Assembly: GCA_013433145.1 (NCBI GenBank)
Contig: CM024184.1
Span: 5,704,137-5,768,136 of the forward strand
Direction of reading: 5' to 3'
Length of the DNA: 64,000 bases
Source of the DNA: Ascaris suum
Taxonomy: Eukaryota; Nematoda; Chromadorea; Rhabditida; Ascarididae
Made by a program: the position numbers and the translations under genes. Under the pieces are notes generated by a model. It worked only from the letters and a program-made list of their open reading frames with translations. It had not been told where the DNA came from and did no database searches. Shown here in pieces: positions 1 to 13,028 of this stretch. Each line of letters opens with the position of its first letter. The stretch's first letter is position 1.

Positions 1-2412
1 GCATTTAAAAGTAAATTCTCAACATTGTACTTTCCGGCCTCTTTGCCAATCAACTCTCCCCTTCTCACCCTTCTCCCTCGCAGTGCAAATTAAGCTGAAG
101 AGGGGGCTTTTCTTGTGGAATATTTTTTCTTAGCCTTTGAAACTGGTCATTCTTCATGCATTCAGAGGTAATTCATTAGGAACAATTATTATGAAGAAAC
201 CATTGTCGTTTAATAAAGGTATTTCTTGATAAAAGTTTTTTTTGACAGAAGTCATTATTTCCGCTCGCTTAGGTGCTTTAAGTGACTATTGTTGATCATT
301 CTGTAAAGCTTTTCAAATATCTACAGTATTTAGTATTACACTGAGTGAACCTCATATGATAGGGTAAAAAACATACAGGATCGATCACATATAGAAACAA
401 CCAAAGTATATAATATACTCTCAAGTAGACTTAAATATCCAGACGACTTTCAAGTCTTTCAAGTAATAAAGTCGAAACAAGGTATCGAGATTGTATGTAC
501 AGAATAGAAGCGTTGCAAGTTTGCAAATTTTATGGATATATTCCATCCGTCTCAGCGAGAAATCCATCTTTAAAGTTTGTCGACTTATAACTGACGTGCT
601 ATTAAAATGACCGCTTCTTTGAATTAAGGGCCGGATACCGTTATTTAAATGCCCACCCCCCGTGCCCCTCGCCCATCCCAAATTTCCATTCGCTAGAAAA
701 AATCATCATCGAACATTGCATAACTCAAAAGTTCAAATATTCTGCTTGAAATGGCAAGCGCAATACCAATTTCTGCTTTTCCAGTTAAACAAAGAAAATT
801 TCTCGACGATATTAAAAAAAAAGAATAAAAAACATAAATAAATTAATAAAAAATTAATTAATCAATTAATATCGAAGAAGTTCTAAGTCAAGTAAAAAAA
901 ACCACCTAAAATTCTTCAAGAATATCTATCGATCAAAAATCGCATCAATAGGTAGGCCATATGTTGTAAACAGAATTTGCTTCGAAATGAAATAGCGACA
1001 TCGCGTTAAGAGTAACGCACTCTTTCATTTCTTCATTGTCTTTCCACTAACGTTACATTCATTTCGATAATTGCACCATTCGATTTTGCTTTGCTTCAAA
1101 ATTTTCCCTTTCATGAATTTAATTTTTTTTTAAAATTATTTAATTCTATTGGACATTTCCGCCGATTAGTTGTTTATTTTTGCAATGGGTTTATTTTTTC
1201 ATATTCAAGCGGATATATCGATGAGCGTAAATTAATATATGATCGATTAAAATTTACACATTTTGTATTTAATAAACTAATTGAAATTTAATGAATTTAC
1301 TCGAAATTATGCAGCTATTAATTATTCGTTTACTGTTCTATATGTGCCGTTGTGTAATTGTATATTCACGGTTCAATGATCTATATATACTTAGTAAACG
1401 TCCAGTTGCTCACTCATCCACTTTGCTATCAGGGTCGATCAAGCTTGTAATTAACTGTATAAATAATAAGATATAATTGCTTATCATTGATCATATTTGC
1501 CTATAAATAATATAGATTTGGTTCAAATGCCTATTTGTAGGTTTCAATTTGGAAAAATGTGAGATTTTTGTCATTTTTAATAAAAAAAAAAATATGACGC
1601 GAAATGGTGAGCTCGAACTTCTACTATCTCGAGATCACTCATATGCTCTCTTGAGGACCCGTTGAGAATCGCCGATCAGCTGTATAGCGAGTATGCTTAT
1701 TGCCGTATTCACCGTTATTTGAAAGTCTATAAGATTCCTTGGAAAATGCCGACTAAAAAGATCATTTTTTTAATGATTATAGCATAAATTTCCATCCGCT
1801 TTTTTTTGGAATAATTTCTTAATGAATACATCGTAAAAGCTATGTTTCTTTATGAAATAATTAAGTTCTTAATTTCCCATTTAAATTTTGAATTATTTTC
1901 TAGGTGATCTGATTTGCAATTAATTGATTTTTTAATGCAACACTTTATGAAGCATTCATATTTTACTTTCAAAACTAATCGAACTATTGAAAGTATTTAG
2001 AAGAAAATGGAATTTTATGCAATAATAGCCGCCTATTTCAACAACTTTTCTTTGAAAACTCTTCACACCTACAAAAAAATTCTTCAAAAACTTGCGAATT
2101 CATTTGGCTCAATTTTGATGACATTAGATAATAAAGAAGATTCATTTTCAATTTTATTATCGTCTTCGATGTGTGCATATGAAGATCTGGTTCAAGAGTT
2201 TATTTCTTTTAGGACATTTATCGCCAAAGTCTTCGGTGATTTTTTTTTTTTTTTTTGGAATTAGACGCCTACCAGCATCTCTAATAACTTTAGCTTTTAG
2301 CGATTACTCCTTAGGAGTTTTTCATAGTTATAAAACTTTCATATAAGGAAATATGGATAACTTATGAGCAAAAACGATTGAATTATTTAGTGGAATGTTA
2401 TGGAAAAAAGTG

Positions 2413-2467
2413 TAATTTTTAGGTAATTTTTAGGTTATTTTCAGGTTATTTTTAGGTTATTTTCAGG
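2413..2467 (+). repeat. 11-bp tandem array, five copies, 3' splice-site-like
   Basis: Five consecutive 11-bp units start at 2413, 2424, 2435, 2446 and 2457. They alternate between TAATTTTTAGG and TTATTTTCAGG forms. Each unit contains TTTTTAG or TTTTCAG, which matches the nematode 3' splice-site consensus. No gene is seen around it. Confidence 0.85.
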
Positions 2468-5400
2468 TGCACAAATGCTCGCTATTTAATTCAAGAAATG
2501 CTGAAATTACGTTGTTTGAACACATTATGATGAAAAATGAAGAATACTGGGAGGTTATATTTATAGTGGTGCCTAAATATTTTAGAGCAAAGAGTAGCCA
2601 GCAACTATGTGGAAAAATTGAAATAGAGCAAGAAATAGTGTGAATTTTCAAGAGACAATATCAACCTAATATTGAAGAGAATTTGTAATTCATCTCCACT
2701 CTCTCAGAAACTTTATAATATTTTTTCTGCTTCATTTTCCTCTTCCGCCATATGTGTTCTTTTTTATTCTCTGTTATCTTTTTATGATTATATTGTTCAA
2801 TGATACTATTTATATCTGACCATATATCGGGATGCTCCATCCTGAAATTGAAGAAAATTTCCGGTTTTTAATCGAAACTTTTGACTCAGAAATGGCCAAC
2901 TTCTATGAATGGCTTTATTTTCGTAATATTTCGACGATAAACTTTAATCAATCGCTAATTTAATTTGAAAAGTGCACGGAATGCAATAAAAATTACGCTT
3001 TTCAGCGTAAATTTTCTTCCAAAAATTCTTGAAAAATTTTTCACTTCTTTCTTACACTTTTTATCATCTTTGATCCATTTCTTGAGCATTTCAATTCCAA
3101 CATTGCCAACTAACTTTCACATTTTTAATCAATGAAGTGGAAATTAGCGAGAGAGCGGCGAATTCGAGAACGAGCAATTTGTTGTTATTCATATGCGATT
3201 TGAATTTTATTGACTGATCAAATAGCAATAACGCTTCTGATCAATGCATAGTTAAGTTTTAAAGGTGGTTAACTTGGAAAGAAAAACTTAATTATAGAAA
3301 GTTTGCAAAAAAAAAGCTTGAAAATATTTCGACTAACTTAATAACTATGAAATATTCAAGTACAGTAAAACAATAGAAATGAGTAGACAATATAGAATAC
3401 TGCACATATGTGGAATATACTTCTTATATTTCATACGTAACACAGTCATAGTTGAAAAGATGGTGACAACCAGAGAGTAGTTCGATCATCAAACCAAATC
3501 GTCTATCGAATCGGTACGATGATTGCTTCGTCGTCTACACCTTAGAGGACTAACATTAGAGGATTTCTACCTAGATTTACCTGCATTTCCACCTTAGGGG
3601 TTTTTCCTCCTGAATATTCTTCACCTTTGCGCTTATCCTATATGTATATTTTATAAACTCTTATCTAATGATAAAACTTACTAAGAGTACTGATAGCATA
3701 GGTTGATTTGATTTTTTTTTTTGCAGATTTTAATGGAATTTTTAAATTTGAATCGACAATTCTTTAAGAGATATTGTATAGACGAAATATTTAGAAAATA
3801 ATAGAGTCATAATAATTCAATAAAAATTTTCGAAATTTTTAATCTCTATGAAAGTATTTTTTTTTTTTAAGTGCGTCACAAACCGCAATCGAAAGAGACC
3901 ATCAATCTTGTTTATGGAGACAATTGTTTTGATCAAATATGGGCGTCGACGTTTTCAATTTTCTCTAATATTTTACGAGAAATTATTTTTTTTAGTCATC
4001 ATTTTTAGAATTATTGCTTTGTTATCGCAAAAAAAATTTTTGGAATTTTTGGAATATCGACAAATTTTAAATTATAATTTCTTCAACTTTTTATTTGCAA
4101 AATTGTAAATTTTTAAATTTTTGAAAATTTTTGAAAATTTTTAATAAATTAAAATTTGAATTTATAAATTTTAAATTATTTATTAATAAATTATCGATAA
4201 TTTAAATAAATTAAATTTTTTTTCAAAAAAATTTTGAAAATAATTTCTTGAAAAAATTTTTAGCGGTAGAAATTTAAAATTATTAATGATAATTTAAGCG
4301 TTGAAATGATGCCAAATATTTTTAGATTTTTAGATGAATTTTTTTTTCAAGATTATTTTTGATTTTTGATATTTATGTTTTGTATCAATAAAACTTTTAA
4401 TTCAACCTTTTTTTTTCCGCTTGTTTATCGATTTATTGTTGTTCATTTCTTGAAAATCTAAAACGTTTATGATTAATTACTCTTATTTCACTCTTATCAC
4501 GAGAGAAAAAAATTCCCGCTATATGAATTTATTGACGTTTATTTATTTAGAAATAAAGTTGCTAACTCTTTGAAGCAAATTAATTAAGGATGTTATAACA
4601 GAATCGATTTTTTTTATCGCAATAAAACTTATGATATATAATTGAGCATAATTGAAAGTATTTCATGTGCTCATCACTTCCTAGATTCCTCGTTACACCT
4701 GATCACACCTGGTACAATCGATGCAACGTTACTCCTCATTGATGTTATGGCGAGAACGATCCTTAGGTTAGAACAGAAGAGGGAGCGGATAGCTAAATGC
4801 AGGGTCGAAGGCTCAGCGGAGCTCCAGTAGAGAGGGGAAGCATAGTCCATGAATTTCCAAGAAATACAGGGAACAGAGCTTCCCGAGAATGTCGGAAGAA
4901 AAATACTGTTGTGGGAAGAAAAATATTGTTAGTATCACACTCCTAAAAAAAGTGTGGAAAAAGAAGGGGGAGGAATAGGGGTGAAGGGGATGGATTGGAT
5001 GGTAGGTCTATGAGATAAGCTATTTCTTGTGGAATATATTTCGATTATTGGCGTAATGATAGTGTTTTTTAAATCATCGCCCAGTCAGTGATAGTTACAG
5101 CCAACAAATGGTACTTCTATTGTATTTCGGGGGGAGGGGGAGAGGGTTTCAATTGTATGAAAAACAAACAACATGTAATTGTGGTCCGCTTCACGTCGCA
5201 TCAAATAATGAGTAATCCATTTCTTGTGGACTCTCAGATTGCCCTCACCAAGTAATCGTTAGGCGGCCTAGATTTCCAGCGAAGTCGAGAGAGATTTATA
5301 GATCTCGATATTACCTATGGGTTTTTTGTTGGGTAGTTTAGAATTTCAGGGAAAATATTTCATCACCATAGGCGGGATTCAGCTTATTAACCTAAAATAA

Positions 5401-7254
5401 TATGGCTATAAGCAAATTTCGCATATTTTCTTATCAAAAAAAAAAAACGATTTACAATAACTTTCTATAATTTTTTCCATATTTTCTAAATTTTTCTTTC
5501 CAAAAATAAAAAAAAAAATTTCCAGAAGAATCTGTAAAAACCTTTGAAAAATTTCTTAATAATTTCAAAATGATTCCTTGGGTAATCTTTCAAATATTTT
5601 AGATTCCTTCTCAATATTCATCTTCGGCAAATTCATCTCTTCGCTCCAACTACTAAGAAAAAATTTCAGCTTTAAAGCATTTTTTAAAATGAAATAAACA
5701 AATTTTTAAAAATTGTTTTTTGAATGGAATTTAATTTGCTGAAAAAAAAAGTGTTGATAATTTATTCATAAAAATTTCATTAAAAAATTATGAAAAAATT
5801 CATGAAAATTTAATTTGCTGAAAAAAATTCATAAAAAATTGCATATATGAGAATATCTCTGAGAATAAATAATATTTATAAAAAGAATCAACGAGAAAAA
5901 TATTAAACGATTCAGAAATATTTTCAAAGAAATTCCACTTCCATTGATAAAATTCATTTAGCATATCATCAAATAAAATTTCATTTGTATTTTATGATTC
6001 GATATTTTGGAATGTTTTTAAATGAATTACTTACTATGAACTATGTCGGATGAATTTTAGCTGGATAGCGTTTTTGATAAAAGAGATAAGAAGTAATTAC
6101 TTTACTTATAGTTACGTTACTAGTAATTATTTTACTAGTAGTTACTTTCTCGTTCAATTAGTAATGTATCGGATTCTGGATTTTCTCATATTCGAAAATT
6201 GTCTTGAAAATATCTTTGAAAAATTATTCTTCGTATTTGATAACAATGCACATATATTTAAAACGAGCTTAGAAACTTCATTTTTATGCATAGAATTTTG
6301 CAATCTTTTCTATTTTTTTTTTTTTTTTTTGCGAAGGCTTTACATATTTGAGAGCGGTGAGAAAGGAGGGGGGGGGGGCAGACTATAAGAAGGATGCCTC
6401 ATATACAAAACTTTTTGGTGGTCTATAGATTTTTCGAAAACATTTCCAATATTTTCTCGAAATGTACGAAACATTGTATAATAGCAATTCGTCGATCTAT
6501 CGAAATGAGTGTAGAGAGTCTAAGGAAATCATCGCCTCAGGCAAACTGGTCGCGCCACGAAAAAAAAAAGTGTAATCATTTCTGAATTGAAAATATCATT
6601 TCGATTGAATGCTTCATTGCAAAAATGTTACAGATATTTATTATATAATAGTGACAACAGTTGGAAAACTGCTTTAATGCTCAACGAAGGGTGAAAGCGA
6701 TAAGCAACGGAAATGAATCTTTTTTTCGCCGCTATATGCAGATTTTAATGATGAAGTCAAGCAAGAATTTAGTCTTTTTTTTTTCACCTATTGATTTCTA
6801 TTATTTGATTTGGCTTCAGTTAGTGCAGTCTGGTTTCACTTATTGAGCCTTGGCCCAATATCAATAATATGAAACAAGATTGTTTTGTATGATGAGATGT
6901 TCATATCAGCAAAGGGGGAGACCGATGCAACACGACAACGGGTGTCACTTCTTTAAAAAACTGCGTTAAGGTCAACTCTTCTATATTCCTCTCGACTGAA
7001 TTCAGAATCCATTGGCCTACGGTGCTTTTTATAATTTTTTGAAACTTGCAGATGCAAGCGAACTGTCATGCTGTCGCATTTTTGTCAATGTATATATGTC
7101 TAGCTGTCTCGTGATGATTTAACTCAAGAATTAATGAGGCAAAAATTTCGAGCTTCGGTGGGTATTACTTAGAATAGGAGTGATGCTCCATTTATTCAAC
7201 TCCGATGTGATTCTTCAAATTTGTAAGGAATTACACATCAATAAGCATGAAAAT

Positions 7255-7312
7255 AAGTAAATAAATAAATAAACAAATAAATGAATAAATAAGTAAATAA
7301 ATAAACAAATCA
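7255..7312. repeat. Degenerate (AAAT/AAAC)n microsatellite
   Basis: A run of about 58 bp is built from TAAA tetramers interrupted by C and G changes, in AT-rich noncoding DNA. Confidence 0.8.
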
Positions 7313-7828
7313 GTAAAACTGGCATGAATTATGCACTGGTTGAGCAGCAGAACAAATAAAAGACGAAAATTTTTGCAGGAAAATCATGCAAATCTCTTCT
7401 CATGAAAATTATAAATTCCAATTGAATTTGTGTGTTTTACTGTTTAAAAAATATCGGAAGAAGAGCTTATAAAATTTTCAATTCAGTGGGATTTGAATGC
7501 ACTATGGCATATGATTTATTCGTTTTCGGCAATTTGTGACACCGATTGATGTATTTAGCAGAATTGAGAAAGCACATATCATGCCATCTTTCATGATACA
7601 TTTTTCTAAATAAATTTACATAATACAGCGTTAGATTCAAATATGATTTTCAATTTGCATACTTGTAAATTCCAGCATAAAGTAATACATGAAATAATTA
7701 TGGCAAACATTTATCTGCTGTATAGCGCATATTGTAGCAATGCGTGGGTGGAATGAGATTTTGCGTGGGCGGTGTGAAATTTAATGTTTTTTATTTGTGG
7801 AAATTTTGTGTAAATATTTTCACTTGAA

Positions 7829-7871
7829 TCTCCCAGAGGGAGACTAGTACGAGAAGTCTCCCAGAGGGAGA
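7829..7871. repeat. Duplicated perfect hairpin TCTCCC-AGA-GGGAGA
   Basis: The 15-bp perfect dyad TCTCCCAGAGGGAGA occurs at 7829-7843 and again at 7857-7871, with 13 bp between. Each copy can fold on itself, and the two copies can also pair with each other. Confidence 0.85.
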
Positions 7872-10135
7872 GGGACAAGTATTATAAGTGGATGATTTTC
7901 ATTGATATCGCTGTTGTATAGGATTACTTATAAAGAAATCGATGATATGAAATACTTGTAAAAGTGCTAGTTGTTGTAAAGGACTAGAAATAATGCTTGC
8001 AAAGATAATACTTAAAAAGGACTGGAATTGCTGGATCGATTTTTAAAATGTTTGAGATTGAAATAATGGAAAAGAATTTCTTTCGTTGCATTTTATATTG
8101 TAATTGCTAAATTTCAATTATTTGTAATTTATTTGAATTTAAATTCGGCGAATTTCAACATTAACGAATTTCTTTGATATATTTGCTTATTCCGAAGTGA
8201 TAATAATTGCACAATTAAACAAGAATGACGTCATTGCCTACTATGACACAGCGGAAGTCATACAGACGGTAATCTATGCGTTTGCTTTGAACATCTCTTT
8301 ATGGTAATTAATTTCTATTTAATTAATTAATTCCTATTTTATTTCATTTTCCCGTTTTTGCGCCTTCTAATTGTATTTCTATCTTTTCCTTACGTGCTAA
8401 GAATATTCGTGAATGAGAAGCGATTGGAACTTGCCCCCTTCACCCCTCCCCTCCCACTTCCCCTCCCCTCCCCCTAGCTTCCGTAATCGACAAGTGAAAA
8501 CGCTTGAATTTCTAGTGTTGCGGCATAAAACCAAAAAATTTGGGGTTTTGAGTATGTGCTGAAAGGCGACTAGCATAGAAATCAATAAGTCGTTATAGAG
8601 AGTCGTAAATTTTTGAAAAAAAATTCGATGAAAAAACCCTCTGAAAATACTTCATAAAAATTCTTCGAATTTCATTTTTTCCATCTTTTTTTTTTGGTGT
8701 ATCGGATCGTTTCACTTAAATCGCGATTCAAAAGCAATTAATCATATTATTTTATAGCGTTTAATTATTTGCCATTTTCAAAAATTGAATCTTCAACTAA
8801 ATTTTGGCAATAAAATTCCACTGAAAATTTCAGCTTGGAAAAAAAAAACGTTTGCAGATTTCAAAAAATTGCCCAAAACCTTTTTGAATTTAAAGATAAA
8901 TATAACTGTCGCCCGGATGACTAAAGAGAATTCGTCTTAAAAGTTTTAGTTTTTGGTATTTGTTATAGTTTTTGGTATTATAAGTTTTTGGTTTGGTACT
9001 ACTTATAAACAATAGATGAATCAATGAGAGTGTTTTCTTTCAATGATAAAATATTCTATAAAAGTTAACAATTAGATAATTATCTCATTATGAGAGTATT
9101 AGGTTGTTAGATTTTGTAGTTTTACCGATATTCGGTTTTACTGCCAGTGGCTACGAACGAATGTCCGGTTCAGTGGTGGGTAAATCCAGGTTCACTAAAT
9201 ACCTAGTGGTACATGGCTTAATCGACCACCAACTGACGTTTATCCTTTCATCACGGCGACCAAAATTCACCACAAGAAATTATTTTGGAATTAAACATTT
9301 AAAATGGTCGTTGACGTGAAGTCTACAAAGCATTAGGTGGGGCCGATACCAGGTAAATTTGTTTTGCAGTAACGGATACATTTTAACTCATATGCAAATA
9401 AATAATTTTCTCAGTCAGTCCTACTACTATATATATTTCTTCTTGTTTTATTTATCGCTGGGCGAATTTTTGTGAAATATACAGCCTTGAAGAGTAAAAT
9501 TTTGCTTCAGAGTTCCGGTGAAGCTTTTCGCCGAGCTCCATGGAGCCACAAAGGCTCCGTCGGAGCTTCGTAAAGCACAGTTTGAAAGGCACTGACATAC
9601 ACGATAAATGATCTAGATGTTCTCATACGTTGATCGAACAGCGTGAAAAGGAGATATACGTATGTAAGGGTGCCGCTAGGTTGCATTTCACGCCGGTTGG
9701 TGAAAAAAAAAGGTTCTTTATAAAAGATTTATAGGAGTGGTCGTATCACTTAAAATTTTGTATGCTTTAATGGCGCATATCGTGCTAACTTCTCTGGTGT
9801 GCTTTTCCACTTTTTTCCAGATTTCTAGCGGATCAGAGTTCTCTATCATAGTGTGCTGTGATCAGTATCGACTAATCATGAAACTAGTTGGTCTCATGAA
9901 TCAAATTACAAAAGTCTTTCAGCACTTTCTTTTGATAAACGACTTATGTTATGCAAAGACAATAAGCGACACTAACAAATCGCCGAGAAAATTTTGAATC
10001 GCCTTATGCGTTCTTATATGTTGACTGAATATGTTAGCAACTAACTGACCGTTGCATTTGCAGTGGTCACTCTCTGGTCATTATAATCACAGTTGCATTT
10101 AAATAAGTGCGTTATTTCGCATCCTCGAAGCAAAC

Positions 10136-10148
10136 GGAAGGGGGGGGG

Positions 10149-10180
<32 letters not shown>

Positions 10181-10190
10181 AGAAGAGAGG
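10136..10190 (+). repeat. Homopurine tract: poly-G then (GA)n
   Basis: A run of 55 uninterrupted purines: G10 at 10,140-10,149, then GA dinucleotides, then AGAGAAG repeats. Such mirror-like purine tracts can form triplex (H-DNA) in vitro; any role here is inference. Confidence 0.85.
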
Positions 10191-11045
10191 TACCTTTCTC
10201 ATACATAAGCTTTCTTATTATTAAACAAGAGATTAGAATATGATATTTTCGATATTATTCATGAAAGCAATATTTTTTTTATTTTCTTCAATAACTAAAT
10301 TATTCATAAAATTCCAAAATTGTTGTTATTTTAATTTATATTCGATGAGTGGCACTTAGTGAATGTTGTTCACCTTTTGAACGTAACAAGTAATTAAAAG
10401 CAATTTAAATAGAGAGAGAGAGAGCAATGTGAAAAAAAAAACATGAATGAATGAATGAAAAGTAAATTTGATGTTTGGAATATTCGGTAAACACTCATTA
10501 GATGGAAATGCATTTATTTATTGTGTTTCAAATTTTTTGAAGCGTTAAACTTGAACTTGAATTCCTCAAACTTGAGCTTTTTTTTTTTTCTTCGAAGTAG
10601 ATCATTCTCTTTGAAACGTTTTCAGTAGTGAATTGAACATTTTATACTTTTTAGTTATTATATATCTAGAGTTGAGAAATTCAATGCTCAATTATATTAT
10701 TGATCATTGTAATATAGTAATCGCTCGTATAGTAATCGCTCGTATATCATAATCATAAAAATAATTGCAAAATAATTTTTATAGATAACGAATATTTCAA
10801 ATGGAAAAAAAAATTGTCGATTTTTAAAATGTGAACGATGAATGTGAAATATTTTTTTCAATATTTAAAATTTCTATTGAAAATTATTTTTAGCAAATCT
10901 CTTTTATGCTTAAATTATTCCTTTATCAATAACCTCTCTTAAATATATATTTATTTTAATATTCATTTATTTTCCTCAAAAATTTTACAATATTATGAAA
11001 AAATCTTAACAATTTATCGATATGTGTTCGTAAATTTTTTTTTCC

Positions 11046-11168
11046 ATCTGTGAAAATTGGAACGATTCTATACCTGTGAAAGTTGGCATGAATCTTTACC
11101 TGTGAAAATTGGCACAATCTCTACGTGTAAAAATTGGTGTCAATCATTTAATCAGTAAAAATCGGTAA
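11046..11168. repeat. Diverged tandem repeat, about 26 bp, five units
   Basis: Units beginning CTGTGAAAATTGG or a close variant start at 11,048, 11,074, 11,100, 11,124 and 11,153. The spacing is 26, 26, 24 and 29 bp, and the copies drift further from the consensus toward the right. Confidence 0.8.
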
Positions 11169-12907
11169 TAAAATTACCGGATGAAACTATATGCAATATA
11201 TTTCATTGCAATTTTTTTTTCTCACAAGATTCGTTGCTCAAAAGTGGTCTAACATTTCGCTGAAGTGTTACATAAGATGAAAATTATTGCCATATGAACT
11301 CTCATTATTACACATTTCATTCGAGAGGAATTCCAGCGTTGTTTTGGTGCACTTTAGCGAATTTTAGAATTTATACTTAAAGAGTTGATGATTCACAAGA
11401 TTGAAATTGATGTAATACATAAAAGTGATTCGCTCTCTCCCAATGACGTGCGAAAAGAATCAGAAGCAATTGAAATATTCTAGAGGGTATCTGATAGATC
11501 ATATAGCTCTCATAGACATCCGAAAAGGATGATCTTCGTTAGTGATTCCTCGTCGATAATTTTGACGCCAAAAATAGGCAAAGCAAATCGAGAGAGCAGA
11601 ACATAAGGCGAAATTCCTTCTGACATAATAGTGCAAAATATATCGAAACGGATAGGTGGAATTGGAAAAAGAAAATCCCCGTTATGGCTTTCCGATTTAA
11701 GCGCAACACTAATGTTCAGATTTATTTCGCTCTATCAATCGATCGTTACTTGCTTGTTCTTCCTTTTCCCCCCCCCCCCCCTTCCCCCTCTTCCCCCTCT
11801 CTCCTCGCCTCCTTTGGTCAAATCGACTATTTGATGCTGTGAGAACTTTGCAATTATCGAAAATATTTTGCGTCAATTTTATGGGCACTTCGCTAAACTC
11901 TTTCGTGCATCAATTAACAGATTGCATTCTTGAAGTGTTTTTTTCAACACTTAGAAATTCAATGGAGAAATATCATTGCAATTTACTCAACCGGGTTCCA
12001 CATCCGGATTTATAGCTATTTTTGGATTCTTTTGGTTATAAATATTCGTTGAGAACTTAGTGAAATGTTTCGTATTTATTTTATTATTTATTTGTTTATT
12101 CTTATTTAAAGAATTTGAGTTGTTTGAAATGAATTATATGAATGAATGAGTTATTATTCTCTTATTGAAATTATTTTTTTTTTTTTGATATTTATTCGAG
12201 AGAAAAAAAAACACTAATATTTTATGAAAACTTTTATATAATGCTTTTCAAAGAATATAAAAGTCATTGATATTGAATATTTATTCAACGTTTATTATTT
12301 TCTTCAAAATTTTTGTCTCCCTCAATAAAAATATTTCAAATTTCTATAGTATTAAAATTCATCCATATTTCAATAGCATATATATCGGTGTACCTATATG
12401 TATCAACATTCGATATCGATATATATCAATTTTGTCGATTATTCGATTAATATATCGATTTTCAATGTTTTAAATCAAATATTCGATATTCAAAGAGTTT
12501 ATTCGGCTTACTAATAAGGAAATTAATCGAATCTGTATAAAGGAATTGATCAGATTTTTTTTATTATAATATGTCTTAGGCTTAAGCTTGTAAATTTATC
12601 GATTTAAAGCTTCTATAAACTATGACTATTATATGCATCATAATATTTTTGCCAATAGTAAACTTTTTCGTTATTCTTTTTTTTTTAACAGTAGATTAAG
12701 CGTATCTCGTGTTATCTCAGATATTGGTCAGCCTCTTTTTCCTCCGCTTCCCCTCACCTCATCTGTAGTTCATGCAAATAAATTTCCCACTTGTCTCGGA
12801 TTTAAATTTTATAAATAAGGAATATGATCATAATAGATCACCAAATGATCAATTTATCAATTTATTGATCGATTATTCTAAATTAAGAGATGTGTTATCA
12901 ATCAATA

Positions 12908-13028
12908 ATGAGTGTAATATTTGAGCGTATGGCAAGCGTATCGCCAACTCCAACAAACGAAGTTGTCGTTGTCGACAACAAAATCAACGAGAAGATCGAG
13001 AGGTTTCATTTCACCGATGCTGAGCTCG
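12908..13028 (+). CDS. Unknown gene, candidate exon 1
   Basis: Reads from ATG through VSPTPTNEVVVVDNK and ERFHFTDAEL and ends before a good donor (gtaatg), phase 1. A second ATG at 12,929 would remove seven residues. If the donor at 13,029 is skipped, the frame stays open to a weaker donor (gttttc) at 13,061, adding GNAIKGAEIKK. Confidence 0.5.

Larger units (their letters stand above)
1..12907. other. AT-rich stretch without a supported gene
   Basis: I found no exon I can defend here on either strand. Open frames are short and rich in Phe, Ile, Asn and Lys, as expected from AT-rich noncoding DNA. The stretch holds poly-T and poly-A runs, a G11 tract (6,368-6,378), a C14 tract (11,768-11,781), a homopurine GA tract (10,136-10,190) and the tandem arrays listed separately. 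A slightly GC-richer block at 4,660-4,830 is open on both strands (plus peptide ending RVEGSAELQ), but no splice sites or homology let me call it a gene. Confidence 0.6.
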
